A DNA stretch of 57,895 nucleotides from Branchiostoma floridae (lineage: Eukaryota > Chordata > Leptocardii > Amphioxiformes > Branchiostomatidae). Positions within the stretch are counted from its first letter, which is position 1; every line of letters begins with the position of its first letter. The stretch covers positions 17,885,619-17,943,513 of the forward strand of contig NC_049996.1 in assembly GCF_000003815.2 (NCBI RefSeq), read 5' to 3'. Below, in pieces: positions 22,901-33,824 of the stretch. The notes beneath the pieces were generated by a model. It worked only from the letters and a program-made list of their open reading frames with translations. It searched no databases and was not told where the DNA came from. A program made the translations under genes and the position numbers.

Positions 22901-25900
22901 TTGATCTTGAAGGTCCCGAAGGAGAACTGCCGCCAGCCGAGGGTGAGGTTGAGATCAGACCACCTGGCGTTGAAGGTCCGGACGGGAAAATATCTGGTGA
23001 GATCGAAGGGCCGGAAGGCAAAGTCAAAGGCCCATCCTGGGAGCTTCCGGACTGGGAACTGAAAGGACCGAAAATCAAGATGCCCGAAATTCATCTGAAG
23101 GGCCCGAAATTCAAGGGCAAGAAGCCCAAGGTTTCCGGAGAAGTCGATGTGGAGGGCCCAGAATTCGAAGGCGAGCTTCCGTCTGGAAAAGTTGAAGGCC
23201 CCGACGTAGATGTTGATGTTCCCAAAGGAGAGATCGAAGGCGAACTTCCATCTGGAAAGATCAAGGGCAAGGGTGACCGTAAGTCCTGGGGTCTGCCCGA
23301 CATCGACATCAGAGGTCCCAAAGTGAAATTCCCCTCTCTGGGTCGCAAGAAGGGCAAAGGCAAAATCGAAGGAGAGATCGAGGGCGAGCTTCCTCATGGT
23401 GAAGTAGACATCGAAGGACCAGACGTTGAGCCACCTTCCGGTAAAGTAGAAATTGAGGGTCCATCTGGAGACCTAGACATCAAAGGCAAAAAGCCGAAAG
23501 GTGGGTTCAAAATGCCCGACTGGGATCTGAAAGGTCCCAAAGTCAAACTACCAGACTGGGAGCTGAAGGGTCCAAAGGTAAAAGGCAAAAGACCTACGGT
23601 AGAAGGTGAGGTCGATGCCGACTTAGAAGGCCCTGATGTGGAATTCCCAGGTGCAGAGGCAGAAGTCGAACTTCCGGAAGGAGACATCCAGCCACCAGAA
23701 GGAGGCAAGCGGTCGTCATGGCAGCTGCCCGAATTCCACCTGAAAGGCCCTAAGGTCAAAATGCCCGAAATCGACATCAAGGGCCCCAAATTCAAAGGAA
23801 GAAAACCAAAGGTAGAAGGAGAACTAGATGCCGATATTAGAGGGCCGGAGATCGAAGGTCCCGAAGTCGAAGGAGAGCTACCATCTGGTAAAATCGAACT
23901 TCCTGAGGGCAAAGTGGAAGGGGAAATAACACCACCCGGAGTCGAGGGCGATCTGAAGGTCAAAGGCGATCGTAAGTCTTGGGAGTTACCTGAGTTCCAT
24001 CTGAAGGGCCCGAAAATCAAGNNNNNNNNNNNNNNNNNNNNNNNNNNNNNNNNNNNNNNNNNNNNNNNNNNNNNNNNNNNNNNNNNNNNNNNNNNNNNNN
24101 NNNNNNNNNNNNNNNNNNNNNNNNNNNNNNNNNNNNNNNNNNNNNNNNNNNNNNNNNNNNNNNNNNNNNNNNNNNNNNNNNNNNNNNNNNNNNNNNNNNN
24201 NNNNNNNNNNNNNNNNNNNNNNNNNNNNNNNNNNNNNNNNNNNNNNNNNNNNNNNNNNNNNNNNNNNNNNNNNNNNNTTGAGGCAGACTTCGAAGGCCCC
24301 GAAATCGAAGGCGAAATTCCACGAGGCAAAGTTGACATCGAAGGCCCAGACGTGGAAGTTCCTTCAGGTAAAGTTGACATCGATGTAGAAGGTCCTGAGG
24401 GTGAGCTCGACATCGACGGTAAGAAGCCCAAGGGAGGTTTCAAATTACCCGACTGGGAGTTGAAGGGACCCAAGGTCAAGCTACCAGACTGGGAGCTGAA
24501 AGGTCCAAAGTTTGGCGGCAAAGGGCCAAAGGTCGAGGGAGAAATCGATCTTGAAGGTCCCGAAGGAGAACTGCCGCCAGCCGAGGGTGAGGTTGAGATC
24601 AGACCACCTGGCGTTGAAGGTCCGGACGGGAAAATATCTGGTGAGATCGAAGGGCCGGAAGGCAAAGTCAAAGGCCCATCCTGGGAGCTTCCGGACTGGG
24701 AACTGAAAGGACCGAAAATCAAGATGCCCGAAATCCATCTGAAGGGCCCGAAATTCAAGGGCAAGAAGCCCAAGGTTTCCGGAGAAGTCGATGTGGAGGG
24801 CCCAGAATTCGAAGGCGAGCTTCCGTCTGGAAAAGTTGAAGGCCCTGACGTAGATGTTGATGTTCCCAAAGGAGAGATCGAAGGCGAACTTCCATCTGGA
24901 AAGATCAAGGACAAGGGTGACCGTAAGTCCTGGGGTCTGCCCGATATCGACATCAGAGGTCCCAAAGTGAAATTCCCCTCTTTGGGTCGCAAGAAGGGCA
25001 AAGGCAAAATCGAAGGAGAGATCGAGGGCGAGCTTCCCCATGGTGAAGTAGACATCGAAGGACCAGACGTTGAGCCTCCTTCGGGTAAAGTGGAAATTGA
25101 GGGTCCATCTGGAGACCTAGACATCAAAGGCAAAAAGCCGAAAGGTGGGTTCAAAATGCCCGACTGGGAACTGAAAGGTCCCAAAGTCAAACTACCAGAC
25201 TGGGAGCTGAAGGGTCCAAAGGTAAAAGGCAAAAGACCTACGGTAGAAGGTGAGATCGATGCCGACTTAGAAGGCCCTGATGTGGAATTCCCAGGTGCAG
25301 AGGCAGAAGTCGAACTTCCGGAAGGAGACATCCAGCCACCAGACGGAGGCAAGCGGTCGTCATGGCAGCTGCCCGAATTCCACCTGAAAGGCCCTAAGGT
25401 CAAAATGCCCGAAATCGACATCAAGGGCCCCAAATTCAAAGGAAGAAAACCAAAGGTTGAAGGAGAACTAGATGCCGATATTAGAGGGCCGGAGATCGAA
25501 GGTCCCGAAGTCGAAGGAGAGCTACCATCTGGTAAAATCGAACTTCCTGAGGGCAAAGTAAAAGGGGAAATAACACCACCCGGAGTCGAGGGCGATCTGA
25601 AGGTCAAAGGTGATCGTAAGTCTTGGGAGTTACCTGAGTTCCATCTGAAGGGCCCGAAAATCAAGATGCCTAAATTCAAGGGCAAGAAACCCAAGGTAGA
25701 AGGCGAACTGGAAGGTCCGGAAATAGAAGGCGAACTACCATCTGGTAAAATCGAAGGAGAAGTGGAACCACCATCCGGCGAAGTCGACATCGACGGCAAG
25801 AAGCCAAAAGGCGGCTTTGACCTGCCCGACTGGGAACTGAAAGGACCAAAAATCAAATTGCCTGACTGGGACTTGAAGGGCCCGAAGTTCAAGGGCAAAG

Positions 25901-28900
25901 GACCTAAAGTTGAAGGTGACCTTGAGGCAGACTTCGAAGGCCCCGAAATCGAAGGCGAAATTCCACGAGGCAAAGTTGACATCGAAGGCCCAGACGTGGA
26001 AGTTCCTTCAGGTAAAGTTGACATCGATGTAGAAGGTCCTGAGGGTGAGCTCGACATCGACGGTAAGAAGCCCAAGGGAGGTTTCAAATTACCCGACTGG
26101 GAGTTGAAGGGACCCAAGGTCAAGCTACCAGACTGGGAGCTGAAAGGTCCAAAGTTTGGCGGCAAAGGGCCAAAGGTCGAGGGAGAAATCGATCTTGAAG
26201 GTCCCGAAGGAGAACTGCCGCCAGCCGAGGGTGAGGTTGAGATCAGACCACCTGGCGTTGAAGGTCCGGACGGGAAAATATCTGGTGAGATCGAAGGGCC
26301 GGAAGGCAAAGTCAAAGGCCCATCCTGGGAGCTTCCGGACTGGGAACTGAAAGGACCGAAAATCAAGATGCCCGAAATCCATCTGAAGGGCCCGAAATTC
26401 AAGGGCAAGAAGCCCAAGGTTTCCGGAGAAGTCGATGTGGAGGGCCCAGAATTCGAAGGCGAGCTTCCGTCTGGAAAAGTTGAAGGCCCTGACGTAGATG
26501 TTGATGTTCCCAAAGGAGAGATCGAAGGCGAACTTCCATCTGGAAAGATCAAGGGCAAGGGTGACCGTAAGTCCTGGGGTCTGCCCGATATCGACATCAG
26601 AGGTCCCAAAGTGAAATTCCCCTCTTTGGGTCGCAAGAAGGGCAAAGGCAAAATCGAAGGAGAGATCGAGGGCGAGCTTCCCCATGGTGAAGTAGACATC
26701 GAAGGACCAGACGTTGAGCCTCCTTCGGGTAAAGTGGAAATTGAGGGTCCGTCTGGAGACCTAGACATCAAAGGCAAAAAGCCGAAAGGTGGGTTCAAAA
26801 TGCCCGACTGGGATCTGAAAGGTCCCAAAGTCAAACTACCAGACTGGGAGCTGAAGGGTCCAAAGGTAAAAGGCAAAAGACCTACGGTAGAAGGTGAGAT
26901 CGATGCCGACTTAGAAGGCCCTGATGTGGAATTCCCAGGTGCAGAGGCAGAAGTCGAACTTCCGGAAGGAGACACCCAGCCACCAGACGGACGCAAGCGG
27001 TCGTCATGGCACCTGCCCGAATTCCACCTAAAAGGCCCTAAGGTCAAAATGCCCGAAATCGACATCAAGGGCCCCAAATTCAAAGGAAGAAAACCAAAGG
27101 TAGAAGGAGAACTAGATGCCGATATTCGAGGGCCGGAGATCGAAGGTCCCGAAGTCGAAGGAGAGCTCCCATCTGGTAAAATCGAACTTCCTGAAGGCAA
27201 AGTGGAAGGGGAAATAACACCACCCGGAGTCGAGGGCGATCTGAAGGTCAAAGGCGATCGTAAGTCTTGGGAGTTACCTGAGTTCCCTCTGAAGGGCCCG
27301 AAAATCAAGATGCCTAAATTCAAGGGCAAGAAACCCAAGGTAGAAGGCGAACTGGAAGGTCCGGAAATAGAAGGCGAACTACCNNNNNNNNNNNNNNNNN
27401 NNNNNNNNNNNNNNNNNNNNNNNNNNNNNNNNNNNNNNNNNNNNNNNNNNNNNNNNNNNNNNNNNNNNNNNNNNNNNNNNNNNNNNNNNNNNNNNNNNNN
27501 NNNNNNNNNNNNNNNNNNNNNNNNNNNNNNNNNNNNNNNNNNNNNNNNNNNNNNNNNNNNNNNNNNNNNNNNNNNNNNNNNNNNNNNNNNNNNNNNNNNN
27601 NNNNNNNNNNNNNNNNAAGTTGACATCGAAGGCCCAGACGTGGAAGTTCCTTCAGGTAAAGTTGACATCGATGTAGAAGGTCCTGAGGGCGAGCTCGACA
27701 TCGACGGTAAGAAGCCCAAGGGAGGTTTCAAATTACCCGACTGGGAGTTGAAGGGACCCAAGGTCAAGCTACCAGACTGGGAGCTGAAAGGTCCTAAGTT
27801 TGGCGGCAAAGGGCCAAAGGTCGAGGGAGAAATCGATCTTGAAGGTCCCGAAGGAGAACTGCCGCCAGCCGAGGGTGAGGTTGAGATCAGACCACCTGGC
27901 GTTGAAGGTCCGGACGGGAAAATATCTGGTGAGATCGAAGGGCCGGAAGGCAAAGTCAAAGGCCCATCCTGGGAGCTTCCGGACTGGGAACTGAAAGGAC
28001 CGAAAATCAAGATGCCCGAAATTCATCTGAAGGGCCCGAAATTCAAGGGCAAGAAGCCCAAGGTTTCCGGAGAAGTCGATGTGGAGGGCCCAGAATTCGA
28101 AGGCGAGCTTCCGTCTGGAAAAGTTGAAGGCCCCGACGTAGATGTTGATGTTCCCAAAGGAGAGATCGAAGGCGAACTTCCATCTGGAAAGATCAAGGGC
28201 AAGGGTGACCGTAAGTCCTGGGGTCTGCCCGACATCGACATCAGAGGTCCCAAAGTGAAATTCCCCTCTTTGGGTCGCAAGAAGGGCAAAGGCAAAATCG
28301 AAGGAGAGATCGAGGGCGAGCTTCCCCATGGTGAAGTAGACATCGAAGGACCAGACGTTGAGCCTCCTTCGGGTAAAGTGGAAATTGAGGGTCCATCTGG
28401 AGACCTAGACATCAAAGGCAAAAAGCCGAAAGGTGGGTTCAAAATGCCCGACTGGGAACTGAAAGGTCCCAAAGTCAAACTACCAGACTGGGAGCTGAAG
28501 GGTCCAAAGGTAAAAGGCAAAAGACCTACGGTAGAAGGTGAGATCGATGCCGACTTAGAAGGCCCTGATGTGGAATTCCCAGGTGCAGAGGCAGAAGTCG
28601 AACTTCCGGAAGGAGACATCCAGCCACCAGACGGAGGCAAGCGGTCGTCATGGCAGCTGCCCGAATTCCACCTGAAAGGCCCTAAGGTCAAAATGCCCGA
28701 AATCGACATCAAGGGCCCCAAATTCAAAGGAAGAAAACCAAAGGTAGAAGGAGAACTAGATGCCGATATTAGAGGGCCGGAGATCGAAGGTCCCGAAGTC
28801 GAAGGAGAGCTACCATCTGGTAAAATCGAACTTCCTGAGGGCAAAGTAAAAGGGGAAATAACACCACCCGGAGTCGAGGGCGATCTGAAGGTCAAAGGTG

Positions 28901-31900
28901 ATCGTAAGTCTTGGGAGTTACCTGAGTTCCATCTGAAGGGCCCGAAAATCAAGATGCCTAAATTCAAGGGCAAGAAACCCAAGGTAGAAGGCGAACTGGA
29001 AGGTCCGGAAATAGAAGGCGAACTACCATCTGGTAAAATCGAAGGAGAAGTGGAACCACCATCCGGCGAAGTCGACATCGACGGCAAGAAGCCAAAAGGC
29101 GGCTTTGACCTGCCCGACTGGGAACTGAAAGGACCAAAAATCAAATTGCCTGACTGGGACTTGAAGGGCCCGAAGTTCAAGGGCAAAGGACCTAAAGTTG
29201 AAGGTGACCTTGAGGCAGACTTCGAAGGCCCCGAAATCGAAGGCGAAATTCCACGAGGCAAAGTTGACATCGAAGGCCCAGACGTGGAAGTTCCTTCAGG
29301 TAAAGAAGTCGACATCGACGGCAAGAAGCCAAAAGGCGGCTTTGACCTGCCCGACTGGGAACTGAAAGGACCAAAAATCAAATTGCCTGACTGGGACTTG
29401 AAGGGCCCGAAGTTCAAGGGCAAAGGACCTAAAGTTGAAGGTGACCTTGAGGCAGACTTCGAAGGCCCCGAAATCGAAGGCGAAATTCCACGAGGCAAAG
29501 TTGACATCGAAGGCCCAGACGTGGAAGTTCCTTCAGGTAAAGTTGACATCGATGTAGAAGGTCCTGAGGGTGAGCTCGACATCGACGGTAAGAAGCCCAA
29601 GGGAGGTTTCAAATTACCCGACTGGGAGTTGAAGGGACCCAAGGTCAAGCTACCAGACTGGGAGCTGAAAGGTCCAAAGTTTGGCGGCAAAGGGCCAAAG
29701 GTCGAGGGAGAAATCGATCTTGAAGGTCCCGAAGGAGAACTGCCGCCAGCCGAGGGTGAGGTTGAGATCAGACCACCTGGCGTTGAAGGTCCGGACGGGA
29801 AAATATCTGGTGAGATCGAAGGGCCGGAAGGCAAAGTCAAAGGCCCATCCTGGGAGCTTCCGGACTGGGAACTGAAAGGACCGAGAATCAAGATGCCCGA
29901 AATCCATCTGAAGGGCCCGAAATTCAAGGGCAAGAAGCCCAAGGTTTCCGGAGAAGTCGATGTGGAGGGCCCAGAATTCGAAGGCGAGCTTCCGTCTGGA
30001 AAAGTTGAAGGCCCTGACGTAGATGTTGATGTTCCCAAAGGAGAGATCGAAGGCGAACTTCCATCTGGAAAGATCAAGGGCAAGGGTGACCGTAAGTCCT
30101 GGGGTCTGCCCGATATCGACATCAGAGGTCCCAAAGTGAAATTCCCCTCTTTGGGTCGCAAGAAGGGCAAAGGCAAAATCGAAGGAGAGATCGAGGGCGA
30201 GCTTCCCCATGGTGAAGTAGACATCGAAGGACCAGACGTTGAGCCTCCTTCGGGTAAAGTGGAAATTGAGGGTCCATCTGGAGACCTAGACATCAAAGGC
30301 AAAAAGCCGAAAGGTGGGTTCAAAATGCCCGACTGGGAACTGAAAGGTCCCAAAGTCAAACTACCAGACTGGGAGCTGAAGGGTCCAAAGGTAAAAGGCA
30401 AAAGACCTACGGTAGAAGGTGAGATCGATGCCGACTTAGAAGGCCCTGATGTGGAATTCCCAGGTGCAGAGGCAGAAGTCGAACTTCCGGAAGGAGACAT
30501 CCAGCCACCAGACGGAGGCAAGCGGTCGTCATGGCAGCTGCCCGAATTCCACCTGAAAGGCCCTAAGGTCAAAATGCCCGAAATCGACATCAAGGGCCCC
30601 AAATTCAAAGGAAGAAAACCAAAGGTAGAAGGAGAACTAGATGCCGATATTAGAGGGCCGGAGATCGAAGGTCCCGAAGTCGAAGGAGAGCTACCATCTG
30701 GTAAAATCGAACTTCCTGAGGGCAAAGTAAAAGGGGAAATAACACCACCCGGAGTCGAGGGCGATCTGAAGGTCAAAGGTGATCGTAAGTCTTGGGAGTT
30801 ACCTGAGTTCCATCTGAAGGGCCCGAAAATCAAGATGCCTAAATTCAAGGGCAAGAAACCCAAGGTAGAAGGCGAACTGGAAGGTCCGGAAATAGAAGGC
30901 GAACTACCATCTGGTAAAATCGAAGGAGAAGTGGAACCACCATCCGGCGAAGTCGACATCGACGGCAAGAAGCCAAAAGGCGGCTTTGACCTGCCCGACT
31001 GGGAACTGAAAGGACCAAAAATCAAATTGCCTGACTGGGACTTGAAGGGTCCGAAGTTCAAGGGCAAAGGACCTAAAGTTGAAGGTGACCTTGAGGCAGA
31101 CTTCGAAGGCCCCGAAATCGAAGGCGAAATTCCACGAGGCAAAGTTGACATCGAAGGCCCAGACGTGGAAGTTCCTTCAGGTAAAGTTGACATCGATGTA
31201 GAAGGTCCTGAGGGCGAGCTCGACATCGATGGTAAGAAGCCCAAGGGAGGTTTCAAATTACCCGACTGGGAGTTGAAGGGACCTAAGGTGTCTTTGCCTG
31301 ATTGGGACTTGAGTGGAAAGAAGCCCAAAGTTGAGGGACAGGTAGAGGCGGAAGGGGAGTTACCTGACGCAGACATTCCATCGGCTGATATTGACATCCA
31401 AGGACCAGAGGTCACACCTGGTAAGGTTCGAGTGGAGGGTGACTTACCTGATGCGGGGACAAAGGGCACAGGTGATCGAAAGTCATGGCAACTTCCAGAC
31501 TTCGACTTGAAAGGTCCGAAAGTAAAATTCCCATCCCTACCTCGCAAGAAGGGAAAAGGTAAAGCTAAGGGTGACCTTCCATCACGTGAGGCAGACATCT
31601 CAGGGCCTGCTGTTCCGTCTGGGGAAGTAGAGATCAAAGGAGATCTTCCGGAAACCGACATTAAAGGCAAGGGAGACCGCAAGTCGTGGCAGCTTCCAGA
31701 TGTCGAGCTGAAAGGTCCTAAGATCAAGTTTCCCTCCCTTCCCAGGAAGAAAGGAAAGATTGAAGGGGAGGCGGAAGTTAAGTTCCCATCAGGTGAGATC
31801 CCGACAGCGAAGCCCGTCCTGTCGCCACCGGAAGCGGAAGTGAAGCTTCCAGCTGGAGGAGCGGAAATTCCGGGTCAGGACGCAGCGAAAAGATCGTCAT

Positions 31901-33360
31901 GGAAGGTTCCAGAGTTCGATCTGGGAAGCCCGCACATTGAAATGACCGAATATCACGTTAAAGTACCGAAGATCACATGGAAATCGCCTAAACATGGAGG
32001 TCACATCGATGTCGAAGGTCAAGTTCCCAAGGGTGACGTGTCCTTTGAAGGACCAACGGTCGAAGGCGACATAAGACCGCCTGAGTTAGAAGGTGACGTC
32101 AAGGTCACCGGACCGGAAGCAGACCTTAAGGGACAGGGTAAAGGCCCCTCGTTCGGCTTTGAACTTCCTGAGTTTGAACTTAAAGGTCCCCAAATCGAAT
32201 TGCCAAAACTTGATATCGCGAGACCTAAGGTGGAAGGCAAGGCGGATGTCGATGTTGAAGGTCCATCAGCTGAAGCTGACCTTTCTGTAGAAGGCGAGGC
32301 GGAGGTCACGCCTCTCGATATCCAACTTCCCAAGTTTCTGCTACAAAGTGATGACGTCCCTGAAACAGACGTGCCGTCAGGCAAAGTGGAGATCAAGGGT
32401 CAGGTGGACCAGCCCGAGGGCGAATGGAGCCTGCCCGGACTTGACTTCAAGGGTCCCGACATCACCATGCCGGAGCTGGAACTGAAGGGGCCTAAACTAG
32501 GATTCGGAGAGGCTGGTGTTGAGGGCGAGGCGACAGGGCCCTCACTGGAAGGCAAAGCTGCAGATATTCACGTAGAAGCCCCTTCTGTAGATGTAGACAT
32601 TCCAAAGGTGCAAGCGGAGCTGGAGGAAATAGAAGCAAAAGTCAGACAAATCAAGGCAGACGCAGGCCAGGTAGAACTAGAAGGCCCCAAGGTAGAAGTA
32701 GGAGGAGACAAGAAGAGAAGAAGTTTAGAACTTAAGATGCCCTCTGTAAAAATGCCAAGCTTTAAGGTCAAGGGCAAAGGCAAAGCTCCCAAGGCTGCCG
32801 TGGAGGTCGAGCCGCCCGAAGTAGAGCTGAAGGGCGGGGCCGAAGCGGACGTGCCAGCTGAGGAGAAAAGGGCGTCGCTAAAACGCCGTAGCTTAGAAAT
32901 CAAGATGCCGTCGGTGAGGATGCCTTCCTTCAAGGCGAAGGCGAAGGCACCAGAGGCCTCTGCGGACATAACGCCACCGGAGGCAGAGGTCGATTCCAAA
33001 GTAGAAGTCCCAAAAGATGAGAAGAGATCATCCCTAAAGAGACTTAGTCTAGAGATTAAGATGCCCTCTATTTCGATGCCAAAATTTTCAGCCAAAGGCA
33101 AAACGGAAGTTGACGTGCAGCCACCTGAGCTTGACGTCAGCGGACCGGAAGTAGAGATACAACCACCAAGTCTTGAAGGTGACCTTGAGGCGGAGGCCGC
33201 GCCACCGCCCCTGCCAGAGAAGAAAAAGAAGAAGAAAAAGAAACAAAAGAAGCCGCCACTTCCGGAGAAGGAGAAGGAGAAGCGGAAGTCTTTAGACGAT
33301 CGTTTCCGGTCCATGTGGGGTAAAATGACAGGTGGGTTGGAAAAAGCGTCATCGTCGTAA
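10943..33360 (+). CDS. Giant AHNAK/periaxin-like repeat protein, isoform ending in the giant exon
   Basis: Exons read 10943-11049, 11664-11937, 12180-12271 and 13486-33360; all junctions are GT-AG and keep frame (phases 1, 2, 1). The first visible exon follows an acceptor in phase 2, so translation either starts at the in-frame ATG at 10953 or comes from exons outside the window. The product would be about 6,780 residues. Exon 2 is acidic then proline-rich. Exon 3 encodes IPWWLVWLV between two basic clusters. Exon 4 encodes hundreds of LKGPK(I/V)K(M/L)P motifs, the hallmark of AHNAK, AHNAK2 and periaxin, which are large scaffolds at the membrane and cytoskeleton. No PDZ domain, usual at the N-terminus of this family, is seen here. 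The stop at 33358-33360 is followed by AATAAA at 33585. Orthology to a particular vertebrate member is not established. Confidence 0.88.
11345..11663 (+). repeat. Acceptor-containing minisatellite at the 5' edge of AHNAK-like exon 2
   Basis: Seven imperfect units before the true exon each carry ttccc(c/t)(a/g)(g/t) followed by gtgatgagg, the first bases of the exon at 11664, separated by (TTG)n runs. The unit at 11541-11608 is a long copy: it has an intact acceptor (ccctag, 11543-11548) and 60 bases of the exon, with one difference that appears synonymous (AGG for AGA), before breaking off. Confidence 0.88.
13411..13490 (+). repeat. Two-copy duplication of the giant exon's acceptor
   Basis: The segment ccagattgtatgtaagccct...ttcaccag at 13451-13485 directly precedes the giant exon and is duplicated immediately upstream at about 13410-13447 (ending ttcatcag). 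Either AG could be used; only the second is followed by the frame-continuous GCGAAGAGG. Confidence 0.85.
13486..33360 (+). CDS. 19.9-kb repeat-coding exon of the AHNAK-like gene
   Basis: The acceptor ttcaccag at 13478-13485 opens in phase 1 and the frame is continuous with the coding sequence before ATG 13761. Residues up to about 13980 are non-repetitive. From 13980 to 16000 the LKGPK repeats are diverged, from about 16.0 to 31.3 kb they are near-identical higher-order repeats, and from 31.3 to 32.65 kb they diverge again. The C-terminal end has three basic modules (KKRRSLELKMPS, KRRSLEIKMPS, KRLSLEIKMPS) carrying RRxS-type sites, then a lysine run and SLDDRFRSMWGKM. AHNAK has a comparable single giant exon. 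The frame is broken near 16849 and 21440, both beside N gaps, which I read as assembly errors. Long open frames on the other strand follow from the codon and repeat structure. Confidence 0.9.
16840..16939 (+). other. Frame break and degraded sequence next to an N gap
   Basis: Other repeat copies read ccttccggtaaagttg, but here an extra c gives ccttcccggtaaag and a TAA stop at 16851-16853. Further on, bases are missing (gtggttcaaaatg for gtgggttcaaaatg) and the 20 bases before the N run match no other copy. Eight sister copies are intact, so a low-quality contig end is more likely than a real stop. Confidence 0.85.
16940..17082. other. Assembly gap (143 N)
   Basis: This run of N lies inside the higher-order repeat. 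The anchor spacing across it is 1641 rather than 1644, so the gap size is close to right once flanking errors are counted. Confidence 0.99.
21331..21430. other. Assembly gap (100 N), probably really 80 bases
   Basis: Exactly 100 N stands here. Sister copies have 80 bases between the same flanks (gggaaaatat and atcaagatgc). Just after the gap one base is missing (cccgaattcatc for cccgaaattcatc), which shifts frame. Both points suggest a default gap length and a poor contig end. Confidence 0.97.
24022..24277. other. Assembly gap (256 N)
   Basis: This gap lies inside the repeat. Anchor spacing across it (22868 to 24512) is exactly 1644, so the length fits the repeat and the frame is kept. Confidence 0.99.
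27384..27616. other. Assembly gap (233 N)
   Basis: This gap lies inside the repeat. Anchor spacing across it (26156 to 27800) is exactly 1644, so the frame is kept. Confidence 0.99.
29068..29541 (+). repeat. In-frame duplication of one 79-residue subunit
   Basis: Bases 29068-29304 (starting gaagtcgacatcgacggc) are repeated at 29305-29541, a 237-bp direct duplication. It keeps the frame and explains why the anchor spacing between 27800 and 29681 is 1881 (1644 + 237). The junction reads ...VPSGK-EVDIDG..., joining two subunits that are not normally adjacent. Confidence 0.93.
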
Positions 33361-33584
33361 CGACTAATATGCCTAGTAAAGCTGAGAAGCTCATTTCAAT
33401 AGTTAGTATAGCGCGAACTAAATAATGAAACTGTAATAGAAGGCATTTTAAAACGGTTGGTATTTTCCAGGTTACCGCAGTACAAGAAATACAGCACAAT
33501 ATAACCAATCAACGGTTATCAACGAACCAACCAAGCAATCACATTTCAGCACACAACTACAGTAAAGCCCACGTTCTACATACA

Positions 33585-33590
33585 AATAAA
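33585..33590 (+). terminator. Candidate poly(A) signal for the isoform ending at 33360
   Basis: AATAAA lies 225 bases after the stop codon, inside what would be an intron for the longer isoform. This fits an alternative terminal exon with its own polyadenylation. Confidence 0.6.
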
Positions 33591-33824
33591 GACCTATACT
33601 AGTATTCTATCTGTATGCTAATTAGCCCAGTGCTGTTCATATGGGTCAGTCGACATGGCCACAGATCACTATTTAATACTACACATGAAGATGAAGTCTT
33701 CAGCAAAAAAAGGCGTCCGTATATAGTACATCTAGTTGGTACCTGTTTAATCCTTCTTATATAGGTTGAAACACGTTTTGACCCGACTATTGAACATAGC
33801 TAATGTGTAGATGTACGTTACCAG

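Larger units (their letters stand above)
16276..31324 (+). repeat. 1644-bp higher-order coding repeat, about nine copies
   Basis: The same anchor (tttggcggcaaagggcc) recurs at about 16276, 17917, 19561, 21205, 22868, 24512, 26156, 27800 and 29681. Spacing is exactly 1644 bp (548 codons) except where an N gap or an inserted subunit lies between. Each unit has seven subunits of about 78 residues, each opening with a P(D/E)(W/F/I)xLKGPK-type pair. Copies differ by scattered single bases, many synonymous, which points to recent amplification or ongoing gene conversion. Subunits 3, 5 and 6 begin with GDRKSW, GKRSSW and GDRKSW. Confidence 0.95.

Noticed and set aside
16889-31727. Very long open frames on the minus strand across the AHNAK-like exon (over 1,200-1,500 codons, Ser/Pro/Gly-rich)
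   Set aside because: They repeat in step with the sense repeats and follow from the codon bias of the sense strand. They run through N gaps, have no splice or start logic, and match no family.
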